From Pseudomonas baetica (GTDB taxonomy: Bacteria > Pseudomonadota > Gammaproteobacteria > Pseudomonadales > Pseudomonadaceae): a stretch of DNA of 64,000 bases. The notes beneath the pieces are model-generated. The model had not been told where the DNA came from. It made no database searches and was given only the letters and a program-made list of their open reading frames with translations. The translations under genes and the position numbers were made by a program. Location of the stretch: assembly GCF_002813455.1 (NCBI RefSeq), contig NZ_PHHE01000001.1, forward strand, positions 2,170,001 to 2,234,000. The letters are read 5' to 3'. Shown one piece after another: positions 8,009-18,118 of this stretch (its first letter is position 1; each line of letters starts with the position of its first letter).

Positions 8009-9499
8009 ATGCAGATTATGCACAGGCTAAAGCACGGCCTACTTCAGGCCGCCGGTTGGCTGTTTTACCTAAGTTTGTTGATGGGCCTGGCCTTGATGCT
8101 GCCCACGTCCACATTCGACTCCGAGTCGAAGGACTTCATTTTCCTGATTGGCGCCGTGGGTATCTGGCGCTACTCGATGGGTGCAACGCACTTTGTGCGA
8201 GGCATGATTTTTCTCTACATCGTCTACCCGCATCTGCGCCGTAAAGTGCGCAAGCTGGGTAAGGCGGCGGATCCGTCGCATGTGTTTCTGATGGTCACCA
8301 GTTTCCGTATCGACGCGCTGACCACGGCGCAGGTCTACAGCTCGGTGATCCGCGAAGCCATCGACTGCGAACTGCCGACCACCGTGGTCTGCTCGATCGT
8401 CGAAATGTCCGATGAGCTGCTGGTCAAGGCACTGTGGGCACGGATGAATCCGCCGGAACGCGTGAAGCTCGACTTCGTGCGCATTCCCGGCACCGGCAAA
8501 CGTGATGGCCTGGCCTACGGTTTCCGCGCGATCTCCCGTCACCTGCCGGATGACCGCGCCGTGGTCGCCGTGATCGATGGCGACACCGTGCTCGGCGAAG
8601 GCACCGTGCGCAAAACCGTGCCGTGGTTCCAGTTGTTCGGCAACGTCGGCGGCCTGACCACCAACGAGTTCTGCGAAGTACGCGGCGGCTACATCATGAG
8701 CGAATGGCACAAGCTGCGTTTCGCCCAGCGTCACATCAACATGTGCTCGATGGCCCTGTCCAAGCGTGTGCTGACCATGACCGGGCGCATGTCGGTGTTC
8801 CGTGCCACCGTGGTCACCAACCCGGAGTTCATCGCCGACGTTGAAAGCGACTCGCTGCAACACTGGCGTCTGGGCCGTTTCAAGTTTTTGACCGGCGACG
8901 ACAAGTCGAGCTGGTTCAGCCTGATGCGTCTGGGTTACGACACCTTTTACGTGCCTGACGCGGCGATCAACACCGTTGAACACCCGCCGGAAAAGAGCTT
9001 CATCAAGGCCAGTCGCAAACTGATGTTCCGCTGGTACGGCAACAACCTGCGACAGAACTCCCGCGCCTTGGGCCTGGGTGTGAAACGCCTCGGCGCCTTC
9101 ACCTCGGTGGTGCTGTTCGACCAGCGCGTGTCGATGTGGACGTCGCTGCTCGGCCTGACCGTGGCGCTCATCGCCAGCTTCAAGTACGGCACCGCGTTCA
9201 TCCTGGTGTACCTGCTGTGGATCGGCATCACCCGCCTGATCCTGACCTTGCTGTTGTCCTGCTCAGGTCACCGCATCGGCCCGGCTTACCCAGCGATTCT
9301 GTATTACAACCAGATCGTCGGTGCGCTGGTGAAGATCTACGTGTTCTTCCGCCTCGACCAACAATCCTGGACTCGCCAGCCCACTTCCCTGACCCGTGAT
9401 CTCGCCAGCTTTCAACGTTGGTTCAACACCTGGTCGTCTCGGACCATGACCTTCTCCGCCGGCAGCATTTTCGTCGCCGTGCTGCTGATGATGGTCTGA
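8009..9499 (+). CDS. alg8: alginate polymerase, glycosyltransferase Alg8
   Basis: Up to 496 aa. Family-2 membrane glycosyltransferase that polymerises mannuronate from GDP-mannuronate at the inner membrane. Visible are N-terminal membrane segments, a cytosolic GT2 domain ([20 protein letters not shown] with the DxD motif, [13 protein letters not shown]), and C-terminal membrane segments from about residue 370. Two starts are possible: ATG 8009, with a GAGACGG too close upstream, or ATG 8018, which gives [14 protein letters not shown] as in P. aeruginosa. I favour 8018 slightly. It needs Alg44 and c-di-GMP for activity. Confidence 0.96.
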   Translation: MQIMHRLKHGLLQAAGWLFYLSLLMGLALMLPTSTFDSESKDFIFLIGAVGIWRYSMGATHFVRGMIFLYIVYPHLRRKVRKLGKAADPSHVFLMVTSFRIDALTTAQVYSSVIREAIDCELPTTVVCSIVEMSDELLVKALWARMNPPERVKLDFVRIPGTGKRDGLAYGFRAISRHLPDDRAVVAVIDGDTVLGEGTVRKTVPWFQLFGNVGGLTTNEFCEVRGGYIMSEWHKLRFAQRHINMCSMALSKRVLTMTGRMSVFRATVVTNPEFIADVESDSLQHWRLGRFKFLTGDDKSSWFSLMRLGYDTFYVPDAAINTVEHPPEKSFIKASRKLMFRWYGNNLRQNSRALGLGVKRLGAFTSVVLFDQRVSMWTSLLGLTVALIASFKYGTAFILVYLLWIGITRLILTLLLSCSGHRIGPAYPAILYYNQIVGALVKIYVFFRLDQQSWTRQPTSLTRDLASFQRWFNTWSSRTMTFSAGSIFVAVLLMMV

Positions 9500-9535
9500 C
9501 CGCCCCCTTATTGAATTAACAAGGAAATCGCCCCT

Positions 9536-10705
9536 ATGAATACCGCCGTCAACGCCAACGTAGTGCATGAATCCGAAGCCCAGCGCCAACACGCCCGCGT
9601 GAAAATCCCGGCCAAACTGCGCTTCTTCGGTCCCGACCGGACGCCGATGGAAGCGCGGGTCCTCGACCTGTCCGCCGGTGGTCTGGCGTTCAACGCCGGG
9701 CAAATGCCGCTGACCATCGGCGAGGTGTACAAGGCCCGCCTGCAATTCGTCATCGACAACCTCGGCCTGGCCATGGACGTTGAACTGCAAGTGCGCTCCT
9801 TCGACCGCCAGACCGGCCGTACCGGCTGCCAGTTCCAGAACCTCGAGCCGCAGGATATTTCCACCCTGCGCCACTTGATCACTTCGCACCTGGCCGGCGA
9901 CATCGTCAGCATGGGTGAGGTGCTGGCAACTCTGCAGCGTGACAACTTCACCAAGGCGCGCAAGGTCAAGGACGGCGGCAGCGGCATGACCCCGTTCGGG
10001 CGTTTGAAAGCAGTGACCTTCAGTGCCGGTATTTTTGCGGTCGGCCTGGTTGCAGCGGGTTTCATTTTCAAATCGGTGTACGGCATGTACTTCGTCAGCC
10101 ATGCGCAGGCTGGCCTGGTCAGCGTACCGGGCATGAACATCACCATGCCGCGTGACGGCACCGTGCAGAGTCTGGTCAAGTCCGACGGCGTCGCCGCCAA
10201 AGGCGCACCGCTGGCGACCTTCAGCACCAGCATGCTCGACGTGCTCAAAGGGCATCTGGAAGAAGACCAACTGTCCCCGGCCAAGGTTGAAGAACTGTTC
10301 GGCAAGCAAATGACCGGCACCCTGACCTCGCCGTGCGATTGCACCGTGGCCCAGCAACTGGTGGCCGACGGTCAATACGCCAGCAAGGGTGACGTGATCT
10401 TCCAACTGGTACCGCGCAACACCCAGGCCAATGTGGAAGCGCGCTTCTCCTATCGCCAGTTTGGCGACGTGCGTCCGGGCACCCCGGTGAGCTTCCAGAT
10501 CGCCGGCGAAGACAAGATCCGCACCGGCAAGATCGTCAGCAGCACCAGCCTGAAAAGCGCCGACCTGTCCTCCGATATCCGCGTACAGATCCAGCCTGAC
10601 GAGCCGCTCGACAGCAGCCTCGCCGGCCGCCCGGTGGAAGTGAACAGCGACCGTGGCCCGAACCTGAACTGGCTGATCGACAAAGCCATGGCTGCCGGTC
10701 TTTAA
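9536..10705 (+). CDS. alg44: c-di-GMP receptor and alginate polymerase co-factor Alg44
   Basis: 389 aa. The N-terminal PilZ domain keeps the c-di-GMP-binding residues Arg17 and Arg21 (RQHAR) and Asp44-Ser46 (DLSAGG), at the same positions as in P. aeruginosa. A single membrane segment lies near residues 160-185. The periplasmic part resembles HlyD-type adaptors (VPGMNITMPRDGTVQSLVKSDG; DCTVAQQLVADGQYASKGDVI). It activates Alg8 on binding c-di-GMP and probably bridges to AlgK/AlgE. ATG follows an AAGGAAAT site. Confidence 0.97.
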   Translation: MNTAVNANVVHESEAQRQHARVKIPAKLRFFGPDRTPMEARVLDLSAGGLAFNAGQMPLTIGEVYKARLQFVIDNLGLAMDVELQVRSFDRQTGRTGCQFQNLEPQDISTLRHLITSHLAGDIVSMGEVLATLQRDNFTKARKVKDGGSGMTPFGRLKAVTFSAGIFAVGLVAAGFIFKSVYGMYFVSHAQAGLVSVPGMNITMPRDGTVQSLVKSDGVAAKGAPLATFSTSMLDVLKGHLEEDQLSPAKVEELFGKQMTGTLTSPCDCTVAQQLVADGQYASKGDVIFQLVPRNTQANVEARFSYRQFGDVRPGTPVSFQIAGEDKIRTGKIVSSTSLKSADLSSDIRVQIQPDEPLDSSLAGRPVEVNSDRGPNLNWLIDKAMAAGL

Positions 10706-10720
10706 GTCGAGGACATGCCT

Positions 10721-12238
10721 GTGACTACTCATATCTTCAACACACCGCCGACCCTGTGGGAGCGAGCCTGCTCGCGAAAGGGTCAGCACGGTCTGTCTGA
10801 TGTACCGAGTCGACTGCTTCGCGAGCAGGTCGGATCGCCGCACCGTCGCTCCCACATGGGACTAGTGGTGTGCTCGCTGGCATTGGCAGTCAGTCTCGCC
10901 GGTTGCGCTGGCCTGCCCGACCAGCGTCTGGCCAACGAAGCGCTCAAGCGTGGCGATACCGCCACCGCTGCGCAGAATTATCAGCAACTGGCCGACCTGG
11001 GTTACAGCGAAGCGCAAGTCGGCCTCGCCGATATCCAGGTCGACAGCCGCGACCCCGCGCAGATGAAACAGGCTGAAGCGACCTATCGCGCAGCGGCCAG
11101 TGTTTCACCGCGTGCTCAGGCACGTCTGGGTCGCTTGCTGGTGGCCAAACCGGGTTCGACCGAAGCCGAGCATCAGGAAGCCGAAAGCCTGCTGAAAAAA
11201 GCCGCCGCCCATGGCGAAGGCAACACGTTGATCCCGCTGGCGATGCTGTACCTGCAATACCCGCACAGCTTCCCGAACATCAACGCGCAGCAGCAGATCG
11301 ATCAGTGGCGCAAATCCGGCTACCCGGAAGCAGGTCTGGCGCAAGTGCTTCTGTATCGCACCCAAGGCACTTACGACCAGCACCTGGATGACGTGGAAAA
11401 GATCTGCAAAGCCGCGCTCAACACCACCGACATCTGCTACGTCGAACTGGCCACGGTCTATCAGAAACGTGCCCAGCCGGAGCAACAGGCCGAGCTGATC
11501 AAGCAGATGCAGACCGGTTACAGCCGTGGCACCGTCACCGCTCAACGCGTCGATTCGGTTGCCCGTGTGCTGGCCGATTCGACCTTGGGCAAGACCGACG
11601 AAAAAACCGCGCAGTCGTTGCTCGAGCCGATCGCTCCAGGCTACCCGGCGTCGTGGGTCACCCTCGCGCAATTGCTTTACGACTTCCCCGAACTGGGCGA
11701 CGTCGACCAAATGATGAAGTACCTGGACAACGGCCGCGCCGCCGACCAGCCGCGTGCCGAGCTGTTGCTGGGCAAGCTCTACTACGAAGGCAAAGTGGTT
11801 CCGGCTGATGCGAAAGTCGCCGAAGAACATTTCCAGAAAGCCGTTGGCCGTGAAGTCGCCGCCGACTATTACCTCGGCCAGATCTATCGCCGTGGTTACC
11901 TGGGCAAGGTTTACCCGCAGAAGGCCCTCGACCACCTGCTGACCGCTGCGCGCAACGGCCAGAACAGCGCCGACTTCGCCATCGCCCAGCTGTTTTCCCA
12001 AGGCAAGGGCACCAAGCCCGACGCACTCAATGCTTATGTGTTCAGCCAACTGGCCAAGGCGCAAAACACCCCGCAAGCCGATGAACTGGCGACCACCCTC
12101 GCCGCGCAGTTGCCGCCCGAGCGTCTGGCCGAAGCCCAGCGCCTGCTGCAACAGGAACAGGCCAGCCGTGGCGCCCTGAATCAGAACACGCTGCAACTGC
12201 ACGCCCTGCAAGAAGAAGACGGCGAGGAAAAACTATGA
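10721..12238 (+). CDS. algK: alginate export TPR/Sel1 lipoprotein AlgK with REP-encoded N-terminus
   Basis: Outer-membrane lipoprotein that helps place AlgE and scaffold the export complex. Tetratricopeptide/Sel1-like repeats fill the body (for example [20 protein letters not shown] and [18 protein letters not shown]). The lipobox is LAGC with Cys codon 10904-10906. The start is odd. GTG 10721 has a GAGGA 7 bp upstream; ATG 10715 is in frame but too close to it; ATG 10856 gives a neat 16-residue signal yet has no ribosome site. With the GTG, 61 residues precede the Cys and about 34 of them are encoded by a REP. The 3' end overlaps algE by four bases (ATGA). Confidence 0.9.
   Translation: MTTHIFNTPPTLWERACSRKGQHGLSDVPSRLLREQVGSPHRRSHMGLVVCSLALAVSLAGCAGLPDQRLANEALKRGDTATAAQNYQQLADLGYSEAQVGLADIQVDSRDPAQMKQAEATYRAAASVSPRAQARLGRLLVAKPGSTEAEHQEAESLLKKAAAHGEGNTLIPLAMLYLQYPHSFPNINAQQQIDQWRKSGYPEAGLAQVLLYRTQGTYDQHLDDVEKICKAALNTTDICYVELATVYQKRAQPEQQAELIKQMQTGYSRGTVTAQRVDSVARVLADSTLGKTDEKTAQSLLEPIAPGYPASWVTLAQLLYDFPELGDVDQMMKYLDNGRAADQPRAELLLGKLYYEGKVVPADAKVAEEHFQKAVGREVAADYYLGQIYRRGYLGKVYPQKALDHLLTAARNGQNSADFAIAQLFSQGKGTKPDALNAYVFSQLAKAQNTPQADELATTLAAQLPPERLAEAQRLLQQEQASRGALNQNTLQLHALQEEDGEEKL
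10755..10856. repeat. REP inside the 5' coding part of algK
   Basis: The left arm TGTGGGAGCGAGCCTGCTCG is normal. The right arm is broken: GCGAGCAGG is followed by 16 unrelated bases where one would be expected, before TCGCTCCCACA. The net +15 keeps the reading frame. It sits between the algK ribosome site and the hydrophobic core of its signal peptide. Confidence 0.85.
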
Positions 12239-13722
12239 AGCTCAATCCATTCGTGAAGGCCGGTATTGGCCTCACCTTCGCCCTGATCTGGTCTTGCCCG
12301 ACACTGGCCGCGATGACTGAAAGCAAAAACTTCGGCCTGGAAGTGAAAGTCACCGGCCAGTCCGAAGACGACCGCGACCTCGGCACCGCCAGTGGCGGCG
12401 ACGTCAACGGTGTCGGCCTCGACCTGCGTCCGTGGGTCTACGGCGAAAGCGGCGCGTGGAGCGCCTACGCCATGGGCCAAGCGGTGACCTCGACCGACAT
12501 CATCGAGACCGACACCCTGCAGCAGTCCGACAGCGACGGCACCCAGACCACCGACTACGGTGATCGCAAGACCAAGAAAAACTACTTGGCGATGCGTGAG
12601 TTCTGGGTCGGCTACAGCGGCCTCACCCCGTACCCGGGCGAGATGCTCAAGTTCGGTCGCCAGCGCCTGCGCAATGACGACGGCCAGTGGCGCGACACCA
12701 ACATCGAAGCGCTGAACTGGACCTTCGACACCACCCTGTTGCGCGCCAACGCCGGTGTTGCCGAACGCTTCAGCGAATACCGCACCGACCTCAAAGAGCT
12801 GGCACCCAAAGACAAGGATCGCCTGCACGCCTACGCCGATGCCGCTTACCAGTGGACACCCGGCAACTGGGTCGGCATTCGCGGTCACCACACCCACGAC
12901 GACGGCAAACTGGATTATCCTGAGCCGGGCGTGGCCGCTGATTCGCTGGACAAGAAAGAGAACGGCGACATCAGCTGGCTCGGCCTCACCGCTGACAGCG
13001 ACGCCTACAACTGGCGCAACACCAACACCGTCAACTACTGGGGCAGCATCACCGGCATGAGCGGCGACCGCGACACGGTCAACGCGCTGAACGCCGATGG
13101 CTCGCGCCCGGCGCAAGCCAAGCGCAGCGATGATGTGAATGGCTGGGCCACCGACATTGGTGTGCGTCTGCGCCTCGATCCGCAATGGCAGGTCGGCGCC
13201 GCGTATGCCCGCGCCAGCGCCGATTACGAACAGACCGGTCTGGAGAGCAACCGCTCGAACTACACCGGCACCCGTTCGCGGGTTCACCGTTTCGGCGAAG
13301 CCTTCCGCGGCGAAATGAACAACATGCAAACCGCCACCCTGTTCGGTTCGTGGATGCTCAACGACGAGTACGACGCCAGCCTGATCTACCACAAGTTCTG
13401 GCGTGTCGACGGCAGCAAACCAGTGGGCAGCAACGGCATCAACGCCGTTGAGAACAACACCGACGACGTCACGGGCGCGATCCTTTCCAGCACTTCTTTG
13501 CCATTGCAGGACGGCAACAAGGATCTGGGTCAGGAGATGGATCTGGTCGTCACCAAGTACTTCAAGCAAGGCCTGTTGCCGGCGGCGTTGAGCCAGTCGA
13601 TCGATGAGCCTTCGGCGCTGGTGCGTTTCCGTGGCGGTGTGTTCAAGCCGGGCGACGCCTATGGCAGCCAGGTTGATTCGTACATGCACCGCGCGTTCAT
13701 CGACGTGATCTGGCGCTTCTGA
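12235..13722 (+). CDS. algE: outer-membrane alginate exporter AlgE
   Basis: 495 aa. Beta-barrel porin through which the polyanionic polymer leaves the cell. A signal peptide ends near SCPTLAA. The rest has the alternating polar/hydrophobic pattern and aromatic belts of a barrel ([37 protein letters not shown]), ending in aromatic VIWRF as outer-membrane proteins do. It overlaps algK by ATGA, consistent with coupled synthesis of the two export partners. Confidence 0.96.
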   Translation: MKLNPFVKAGIGLTFALIWSCPTLAAMTESKNFGLEVKVTGQSEDDRDLGTASGGDVNGVGLDLRPWVYGESGAWSAYAMGQAVTSTDIIETDTLQQSDSDGTQTTDYGDRKTKKNYLAMREFWVGYSGLTPYPGEMLKFGRQRLRNDDGQWRDTNIEALNWTFDTTLLRANAGVAERFSEYRTDLKELAPKDKDRLHAYADAAYQWTPGNWVGIRGHHTHDDGKLDYPEPGVAADSLDKKENGDISWLGLTADSDAYNWRNTNTVNYWGSITGMSGDRDTVNALNADGSRPAQAKRSDDVNGWATDIGVRLRLDPQWQVGAAYARASADYEQTGLESNRSNYTGTRSRVHRFGEAFRGEMNNMQTATLFGSWMLNDEYDASLIYHKFWRVDGSKPVGSNGINAVENNTDDVTGAILSSTSLPLQDGNKDLGQEMDLVVTKYFKQGLLPAALSQSIDEPSALVRFRGGVFKPGDAYGSQVDSYMHRAFIDVIWRF

Positions 13723-13748
13723 TGCAAACCGCCAAGGGAGTGCCCGAC

Positions 13749-15320
13749 ATGCACCATGCAAGGAAAGGCTCGCTCAGCCTGTTGGCCGGCGCAATGCTGC
13801 TGGCCTCGGCTGGCGCCTTCGCCACGGTCGAACCGGCCAAGCCTGTGACCACCGCCAAAGAGTTGCAGCAAGCCAAGACCTACACCGTCAGCAGCGCACC
13901 CACCGAGGCGCTGAACCTGGCCGCGCCAAAACTGCCGGACATCTCCGGCTACACCGCCGAAGCCGCCGCCGCGAAAATCGTGCGCAGCAAAGCGGGCAAG
14001 ATCAGCGTGCGCCGGATGATGCAGGAAGACGCCCTGAAGGACTTCATCGGCGGCGACAACAAGATGGCTGAATGGGTGGTGCGTCAGCACGGCATTCCGC
14101 AGGCAATCTTCGTCGACGACGGCTATATCAACCTCAAGGAACTGGCGCAGAAACTGCCCAAGCAGTACTTCAGCGAGACCTCGCCGGGCGTGTACCTGTC
14201 GAAGTTGCCGATCGTGGTCGGCCGTAAAGGCATCCTCGAAATCGACGGCCAGACTCAGGAACTGCGCCTGTCGCAAGAAGCCGGCTCGTTCTTGGTCAAC
14301 GACGGTCAGCTGTTCGTGCGTGACACCAAGATCACTGGCTGGCGCGAGAAGGAAAACGGCCCGGCGACCTTCCGTTCGCCGAAGGAATTCCGTCCGTTCC
14401 TGCTCGCCTGGGGCGGCACCGAGACCTACATCGTCAACAGCAAGATGGCCAGTTTCGGTTACGCCAACAGTAAGTCGTACGGGGTGAGTATTTCCCAGTA
14501 CACGCCGAACATGGCCAAGGTGCTCAAGCGTTCCGAGCCGACCGGCTGGATCGTCGGCTCCGAGTTCTCGGACATGTGGTACGGCTTCTACTGCTACGAG
14601 ACCCGCGACTTCGTGGTCAAGGGCAACACCTACAAAGACAACATCGTCTACGGCATCGACCCGCACGACCGTTCACACGGTCTGATCATTGCCGAGAACA
14701 CCGTTTACGGCACGAAGAAGAAGCACGGGATCATCATTTCCCGCGAAGTGAACGACAGCTTCATCTTCAACAACAAAAGCTACGACAACAAACTCTCGGG
14801 CCTGGTGATCGACCGGAACAGCGTCAACAACATCATTGCCTACAACGAGATCTACAAGAACCACACCGACGGCATCACCCTCTACGAGTCCGCCGACAAT
14901 CTGCTGTGGGGCAACAAGGTCATCAGCAACAAACGCCACGGCATCCGAATTCGTAACAGCGTGAACATCCGCCTCTACGAAAACATTGCCATGGCCAACG
15001 GCCTGACCGGCGTCTACGGCCACATCAAAGACCTGACCGACACCGACCGCGACATCAAGCTCGACCCGTTCGATGCGCAAGTGTCGCTGATCGTGGTCGG
15101 CGGTGAACTGGCGGCCAACGGCAGCGGCCCGCTGTCGATCGATTCGCCCTTGAGCGTCGAGCTGTACCGCGTATCGATGCTGGCGCCGACCAAATCCAGC
15201 GGCATCAGCTTCAACGGCATCCTCGGTGAGCGCCAGGATGAAATTCTCGACTTGCTGGTGCGCCAGCAGAAAGCCGTGCTGATCGACCCTGTCGAACGCC
15301 AGACCGAAATGCAGGACTGA
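13749..15320 (+). CDS. algG: periplasmic mannuronan C5-epimerase AlgG
   Basis: 523 aa from ATG 13749, chosen because AAGGGAG lies 8 bp upstream and the protein opens with a clean signal peptide (LLAGAMLLASAGAFA). An in-frame ATG at 13722 overlaps the algE stop but lacks a site. The protein is a right-handed beta-helix of CASH/PbH1 repeats (TYKDNIVYGIDPHD; NKSYDNKLSGLVIDRN; NIIAYNEIYKNHTDGITL). The DPHD motif, residues 304-307, marks the active site. It converts M to G residues in the polymer and also belongs to the periplasmic scaffold. Confidence 0.96.
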   Translation: MHHARKGSLSLLAGAMLLASAGAFATVEPAKPVTTAKELQQAKTYTVSSAPTEALNLAAPKLPDISGYTAEAAAAKIVRSKAGKISVRRMMQEDALKDFIGGDNKMAEWVVRQHGIPQAIFVDDGYINLKELAQKLPKQYFSETSPGVYLSKLPIVVGRKGILEIDGQTQELRLSQEAGSFLVNDGQLFVRDTKITGWREKENGPATFRSPKEFRPFLLAWGGTETYIVNSKMASFGYANSKSYGVSISQYTPNMAKVLKRSEPTGWIVGSEFSDMWYGFYCYETRDFVVKGNTYKDNIVYGIDPHDRSHGLIIAENTVYGTKKKHGIIISREVNDSFIFNNKSYDNKLSGLVIDRNSVNNIIAYNEIYKNHTDGITLYESADNLLWGNKVISNKRHGIRIRNSVNIRLYENIAMANGLTGVYGHIKDLTDTDRDIKLDPFDAQVSLIVVGGELAANGSGPLSIDSPLSVELYRVSMLAPTKSSGISFNGILGERQDEILDLLVRQQKAVLIDPVERQTEMQD

Positions 15321-15330
15321 GGATAATTTT

Positions 15331-16791
15331 ATGCACCCACACTTGATCAAATTACTCAGCCTGTCGGCCCTGACCGTGGGCATTCTGGCGGCCAGCCAAG
15401 GCGCACGCGCCGACGAGGCTGCCGGCGCTACCCCGCCGAAGTTCACCGCCGATCCGTGCTGCAACCTGTGCCCTGAAGCACACGACGCGAAGAACTACAC
15501 CACGCGTTATCAGCAGAACTTCACCACGTTGGTGCAGGCTCAGGGCGACTGGCTGTTCCGAACCCAGGAAGACTTGCGCACCGAGTTCAACACCACCCCG
15601 GCCGGCTACAAGCGCATGCAGCAGTTGCACGATGCGTTCAAGAGCAAAGGTGTGGAGCTGGTGATCGTTTATCAGCCGACCCGTGGTCTGGTGAACCGCA
15701 ACAAGCTCAACCCGCAGGAAAAAGCCGCGTTCGATTACGAGAAAGCGTTGGGCAACTACAAGACCATGCTCGGCCGTTTCGCCAAGATGGGTTACGTGGT
15801 GCCTGACCTGTCGCCGCTGACCAACGAATCGCTGCCAGACACCCTGCCCGCCCACGACTTCTACTTCCGCGGCGACCAGCACTGGACGCCATACGGCGCC
15901 CAGCGCACAGCGAAAATCGTTGCCGAGAAGGTCAAGCAGATCCCGGCCTTCGCCGACATTCCCAAGCGTGAGTTCGAGACCAAGAAGTCCGGGCGCATGG
16001 GCAAGACCGGCACCCTGCACAATATGGCCGGGCAACTGTGCGGCACCAGTTACGCGATCCAGTACATGGACCAGTTCACCACCGAGCCTAAGGGCGAAGC
16101 CGGTGACGGCGATCTGTTCGGTGATTCCGGCAACCCGCAAATCACCCTCGTCGGTACATCGCACAGCGGCAAGAACTACAACTTCGCCGGCTTCCTCGAA
16201 GAGGCCATCGGTGCCGACATTCTCAACGTCGCCTTCCCCGGCGGCGGTCTGGAAGGTTCGATGTTGCAGTACCTGGGCAGCGACGAATTCCAGAAGACTC
16301 CACCGAAGATTCTCATCTGGGAATTCTCGCCGCTGTATCGCCTCGATCAGGAAACCATCTATCGCCAGATGATGGCCCTGCTGGATAACGGCTGCGAAGG
16401 CAAAGACGCGCAGATGTCTGCCAGCACCACGCTGAAGGCAGGCACCAAGCAAGAACTGCTGGTCAACAGCAAGAACCTGAACCTGCAGAACAGCAGCCAT
16501 CAGGTCGACATCCGCTTCGCCGACACCTCGGTGAAAACCCTGCAAGCCACCCTCTGGTACATGAACGGTCGCCACGAGGACATCAAGATCGAGAAACCGG
16601 AAACTTCCGACACCGACGGTCGTTTCGCCTTTGAGTTGCGCACGGACGAAGACTGGGCCTCGCAAAACCTGCTGGCGGTCGAAGTCCAGGGGCCGGAAGC
16701 CGGCGCCGCGCCACAGAAAGTCGAAGCGAAAATCTGCAAACGCAACGTATTCCCGGGCGCTGGGCAACAAACCGCTCAGGTCGGGCAATGA
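15331..16791 (+). CDS. algX: alginate O-acetyltransferase AlgX
   Basis: 486 aa with a signal peptide ([20 protein letters not shown]). The N-terminal SGNH-like domain carries Asp182 and His184 in RGDQHW and Ser277 in [11 protein letters not shown], the catalytic triad that transfers acetyl onto mannuronate. The C-terminal part (from about residue 360) is the carbohydrate-binding module. Four cysteines near the N-terminus (DPCCNLC) are as in the family. It works after AlgI, AlgJ and AlgF and binds the polymer. Confidence 0.96.
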   Translation: MHPHLIKLLSLSALTVGILAASQGARADEAAGATPPKFTADPCCNLCPEAHDAKNYTTRYQQNFTTLVQAQGDWLFRTQEDLRTEFNTTPAGYKRMQQLHDAFKSKGVELVIVYQPTRGLVNRNKLNPQEKAAFDYEKALGNYKTMLGRFAKMGYVVPDLSPLTNESLPDTLPAHDFYFRGDQHWTPYGAQRTAKIVAEKVKQIPAFADIPKREFETKKSGRMGKTGTLHNMAGQLCGTSYAIQYMDQFTTEPKGEAGDGDLFGDSGNPQITLVGTSHSGKNYNFAGFLEEAIGADILNVAFPGGGLEGSMLQYLGSDEFQKTPPKILIWEFSPLYRLDQETIYRQMMALLDNGCEGKDAQMSASTTLKAGTKQELLVNSKNLNLQNSSHQVDIRFADTSVKTLQATLWYMNGRHEDIKIEKPETSDTDGRFAFELRTDEDWASQNLLAVEVQGPEAGAAPQKVEAKICKRNVFPGAGQQTAQVGQ

Positions 16792-16799
16792 GGTCTGCT

Positions 16800-17924
16800 A
16801 TGCGAAACTCGAAACTGAAAACTCTTTTAGCGCCGACGCTGCTCGGGCTGGCGATCTTCGCCGGCACCGCGCAGGCCGCCGCACCACTGCGTCCACCACA
16901 GGGCTACTTTGCGCCTGTGGATAAATTCAAGACTGGCGACAAAAGCGAAGGCTGCGACGCAATGCCGACGCCGTACACCGGCGCGCTGCAATTTCGCAGC
17001 AAATACGAAGGCTCGGACAAGGCCCGTTCGACCCTGAACGTGCAGTCGGAAAAAGCCTTCCGCGACACCACCAAAGACATCACCACGCTGGAGCGCGGCA
17101 CCGCCAAACGGGTGATGCAGTTCATGCGTGATGGTCGCCCGGAGCAGCTCGATTGCACGCTGAACTGGCTGACCGCTTGGGCCAAGGCTGACGCCTTGAT
17201 GTCGAAAGACTTCAACCACACCGGCAAGTCGATGCGCAAATGGGCGCTGGGCAGCATGGCCTCTTCGTACATTCGCCTGAAATTCTCCGACTCGCATCCG
17301 CTGGCGCAGCATCAGCAGCAAGCGCAGTTGATCGAGGCATGGTTCAGCAAAATGGCCGACCAGGTCGTCAGCGATTGGGACAACCTGCCGCTGGAAAAAA
17401 CCAACAACCACTCGTACTGGGCAGCCTGGTCGGTGATGGCGACATCGGTCGCGACCAACCGCCGCGACCTGTTCGATTGGGCGGTCAAGGAATACAAGGT
17501 CGGCGTGAATCAAGTCGATGCTGACGGTTTCCTGCCAAACGAACTCAAGCGCCAGCAACGCGCCCTCGCCTATCACAACTACGCCCTGCCGCCGCTGGCA
17601 ATGATCGCCAGTTTCGCTCAGGTCAACGGTGTCGATTTGCGTCAGGAAAACAACGGCGCGCTGAAGCGTCTGGGTGATCGCGTCTTGTCGGGGGTTAAAG
17701 ACCCGGACGAGTTCGAGAAGAAGAACGGCAAAGAGCAGGACATGACCGACTTGAAAGAGGACATGAAATTCGCCTGGCTCGAACCGTTCTGCACCCTCTA
17801 CACCTGCCCGGCGGATGTGATCGAGAAGAAGCGCGGCATGCAGCCGTTCAAGACCTTCCGCCTCGGTGGCGACCTGACCAAGGTCTACGACCCGACCCAT
17901 GAAAAGGGCAACAAGGGTTCGTAA
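16800..17924 (+). CDS. algL: periplasmic poly-mannuronate lyase AlgL
   Basis: 374 aa. I chose ATG 16800, which has GAGGT with 5-bp spacing, over an in-frame ATG at 16788 that overlaps the algX stop. A signal peptide ([18 protein letters not shown]) is followed by the PL5 alpha/alpha-barrel. The catalytic motif NNHSYW has His204. The lyase cleaves alginate by beta-elimination and clears polymer that strays into the periplasm. It is followed by a 194-bp gap with a REP before algI. Confidence 0.96.
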   Translation: MRNSKLKTLLAPTLLGLAIFAGTAQAAAPLRPPQGYFAPVDKFKTGDKSEGCDAMPTPYTGALQFRSKYEGSDKARSTLNVQSEKAFRDTTKDITTLERGTAKRVMQFMRDGRPEQLDCTLNWLTAWAKADALMSKDFNHTGKSMRKWALGSMASSYIRLKFSDSHPLAQHQQQAQLIEAWFSKMADQVVSDWDNLPLEKTNNHSYWAAWSVMATSVATNRRDLFDWAVKEYKVGVNQVDADGFLPNELKRQQRALAYHNYALPPLAMIASFAQVNGVDLRQENNGALKRLGDRVLSGVKDPDEFEKKNGKEQDMTDLKEDMKFAWLEPFCTLYTCPADVIEKKRGMQPFKTFRLGGDLTKVYDPTHEKGNKGS

Positions 17925-17941
17925 GAATGAATGCAATCCCC

Positions 17942-18032
17942 TGTGGGAGCGGGCTTGCTCGCGAATGCGGTCTGACATTGAAAAATAATGTCGACTGACA
18001 CAGCGCCTTCGCGAGCAAGCCCGCTCCCACAG
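17942..18032. repeat. REP inverted pair between algL and algI
   Basis: Perfect inverted TGTGGGAGCGGGCTTGCTCG units with about 45 bp between. It splits the operon before the acetylation genes and could change mRNA stability there. Confidence 0.9.
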
Positions 18033-18118
18033 TGAAGTGATGTCGCCCCCTGAATTTTCATGGGGGGTTTGGGGGGGCTTTGGCCCTTGACTGTTGGTTC
18101 AAACATGGAGAGATCGGG

